The notes below the pieces were generated by a model. That model saw only the letters and a program-made list of their open reading frames with translations, had not been told where the DNA came from and did not search any database. A program made the position numbers and the translations under genes. Shown here piece by piece: positions 4,492 to 5,601 of a stretch of 5,601 nucleotides of DNA (positions are counted from its first letter, which is position 1; the number at the start of each line of letters is the position of its first letter). The DNA is from Eubacterium sp. (GTDB lineage: Bacteria; Bacillota_A; Clostridia; Lachnospirales; Lachnospiraceae), in NCBI GenBank assembly GCA_024687845.1, contig JAILEL010000083.1, forward strand, positions 1-5,601. The letters run 5' to 3'.

Positions 4492-5601
4492 CTATAGCTC
4501 TGACTGTAGAATCGCCTGCTCTAAATCTGAAATAATATCATCCACATCCTCTATACCCACCGATAGTCTGATCAGCTCATCTGTAATTCCTACTGCTTCT
4601 CTTATATCTTTAGGAATCGCTGCATGTGTCATTGATGCAGGGTGGCATACAAGTGACTCCACGCCACCTAGGCTTTCTGCAAGAGTGACTAATTTGATTG
4701 ATTTAAAGAATTTCTTATAATCATATTTTTTCTTTAATGTAAATGAAATCATCGCACCCGGCCCATCAGCCTGTTTTTTCTGAACCGCATATCCAGGATC
4801 TGACTTAAGTCCAGGATAATAAACCTTCTCAACATAGTCACTCTTCTCAAGCCACTCAGCAATCTGAATAGCATTTTTAACATGTCTGTCCATTCTTACA
4901 CCAAGAGTCTTGATTCCTCTTATCATAAGATAACTGTCCCATGGAGCAAGCACGCCTCCGATTGCATTCTGAAGATAGTACAGCCTGTCAGCAAGCTCCT
5001 TATCTCTTACTACCACAAATCCAGATATGGTATCGCTGTGTCCACCAAGATATTTGGTACCACTGTGGATAACAATATCTGCTCCCAGCTGAAGAGGTCT
5101 CTGAAGATATGGAGTAAGAAATGTATTATCAACTATAACCTTCTTTCCATAAATCTTTGCAAGCTCTGATACCTTTTCAATATCCGTCACAGTAAGAAGC
5201 GGATTAGCCGGGCTTTCAATGTAGATAGCTTTGATATTTCCTTCCTGATTTTTACCTTCCGGAGTTTCACTGTTTTCAGCAGATTTTTCATCCTCCTTCA
5301 GGAGTTTCTCAATCTCATCCAGATTAGAAGTATCAACAATCGTATACTCAAGTCCAAAGTTTTTAAATACATTTTCAAGCACTCTGAAGGTTCCGCCATA
5401 AATATTATCAGAAATAATCAGTCTGTCTCCCGACTTAAATAACGAAAGAACTGTAGAGATAGCTGCAAGGCCGGAAGCAAATGCCATTCCATATTCTCCA
5501 TCCTCAAGATCAGCAACCAGTTTTTCAAGCGCTGCTCTTGTTGGATTTCCGGTTCTTGAGTACTCCCATCCCCTGTTTTCTCCTATTCCGTCCTGCTTAT
5601 A
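4492..5601 (-). CDS. Cystathionine gamma-lyase/gamma-synthase family enzyme (MccB/MetB), 5' end cut by the window edge
   Basis: The frame is open to the right edge and gives 369 residues; the ATG at 5487 is internal (residue 39 of the visible part). The upstream codons encode the conserved YSRTGNPT and LEKLVADLEDGEYGMAFASG segments, so only about 10-40 N-terminal residues are missing. It is a fold-type I PLP enzyme. YSRTGNPT (14-21) binds cofactor phosphate, Asp158 in VDNTF contacts the pyridine nitrogen, and Lys183 in SGTKYLGGHSD forms the Schiff base. The C-terminal blocks TLAESLGGVESL, HPASMTHA and ITDELIRLSVGIED are typical. The cytoplasmic reaction is either cystathionine to cysteine (lyase) or O-acyl-homoserine to cystathionine (synthase); sequence alone does not decide. 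The neighbouring MccA-like gene favours lyase in reverse transsulfuration. A Glu/Asn/Lys-rich insert of about 19 residues (visible residues 103-121) precedes IKAIYIESPANP and is not usual in the family. Confidence 0.92.
   Translation of the reverse strand, partial: YKQDGIGENRGWEYSRTGNPTRAALEKLVADLEDGEYGMAFASGLAAISTVLSLFKSGDRLIISDNIYGGTFRVLENVFKNFGLEYTIVDTSNLDEIEKLLKEDEKSAENSETPEGKNQEGNIKAIYIESPANPLLTVTDIEKVSELAKIYGKKVIVDNTFLTPYLQRPLQLGADIVIHSGTKYLGGHSDTISGFVVVRDKELADRLYYLQNAIGGVLAPWDSYLMIRGIKTLGVRMDRHVKNAIQIAEWLEKSDYVEKVYYPGLKSDPGYAVQKKQADGPGAMISFTLKKKYDYKKFFKSIKLVTLAESLGGVESLVCHPASMTHAAIPKDIREAVGITDELIRLSVGIEDVDDIISDLEQAILQSEL

Overview
The window most likely comes from an anaerobic Firmicute of the Lachnospiraceae type (Butyrivibrio, Roseburia or Lachnospira relatives). 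The evidence is moderate AT-richness, strong AGGAGG-type ribosome binding sites, a Gram-positive lipoprotein signal, and protein wording close to clostridial and streptococcal homologues. This placement is inferred from style, not from a search. All five protein genes lie on the minus strand, so transcription runs from high to low coordinates. Both edge genes are cut by the window.

Layout in transcription order. (1) 5601-4492: a PLP-dependent cystathionine gamma-lyase/gamma-synthase, missing only its first few dozen residues. (2) 4437-3529: a cysteine synthase / cystathionine beta-synthase-like PLP enzyme, 54 bases downstream and probably in the same operon. (3) 3528-3232: a non-coding gap holding a near-consensus sigma-A promoter and a 166-bp, centrally symmetric, imperfect palindrome (foldback or MITE-like element). 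The palindrome falls inside the predicted leader of the next gene. (4) 3231-2320: a LysR-family regulator resembling the streptococcal CpsY/MtaR/MetR group, followed by a strong intrinsic terminator. (5) 2256-2098: a control region with two inverted repeats, one of them matching the published Gram-positive MET-box almost perfectly, plus a plausible promoter. (6) 2097-1174: a MetQ/NlpA methionine-binding lipoprotein. (7) 1067 to the left edge: an opine (octopine/nopaline-type) dehydrogenase that starts at GTG, lies downstream of metQ with no visible promoter of its own, and is nearly complete.

Together this is a sulfur amino acid locus. It has a two-enzyme transsulfuration module, a LysR sensor of sulfur amino acid status, and a methionine-uptake component whose promoter carries the expected LysR site. 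The site is centred about 67 bases upstream of the inferred transcription start, the usual activator geometry for the family. The unexpected member is the opine dehydrogenase. Its Rossmann fold and catalytic residues are intact, and its position behind metQ suggests a link between methionine-type amino acids and N-(carboxyalkyl) amino acid (opine) chemistry. The points most worth following up are that link, the MET-box outside its classical streptococcal setting, and the foldback element in the regulator's leader.
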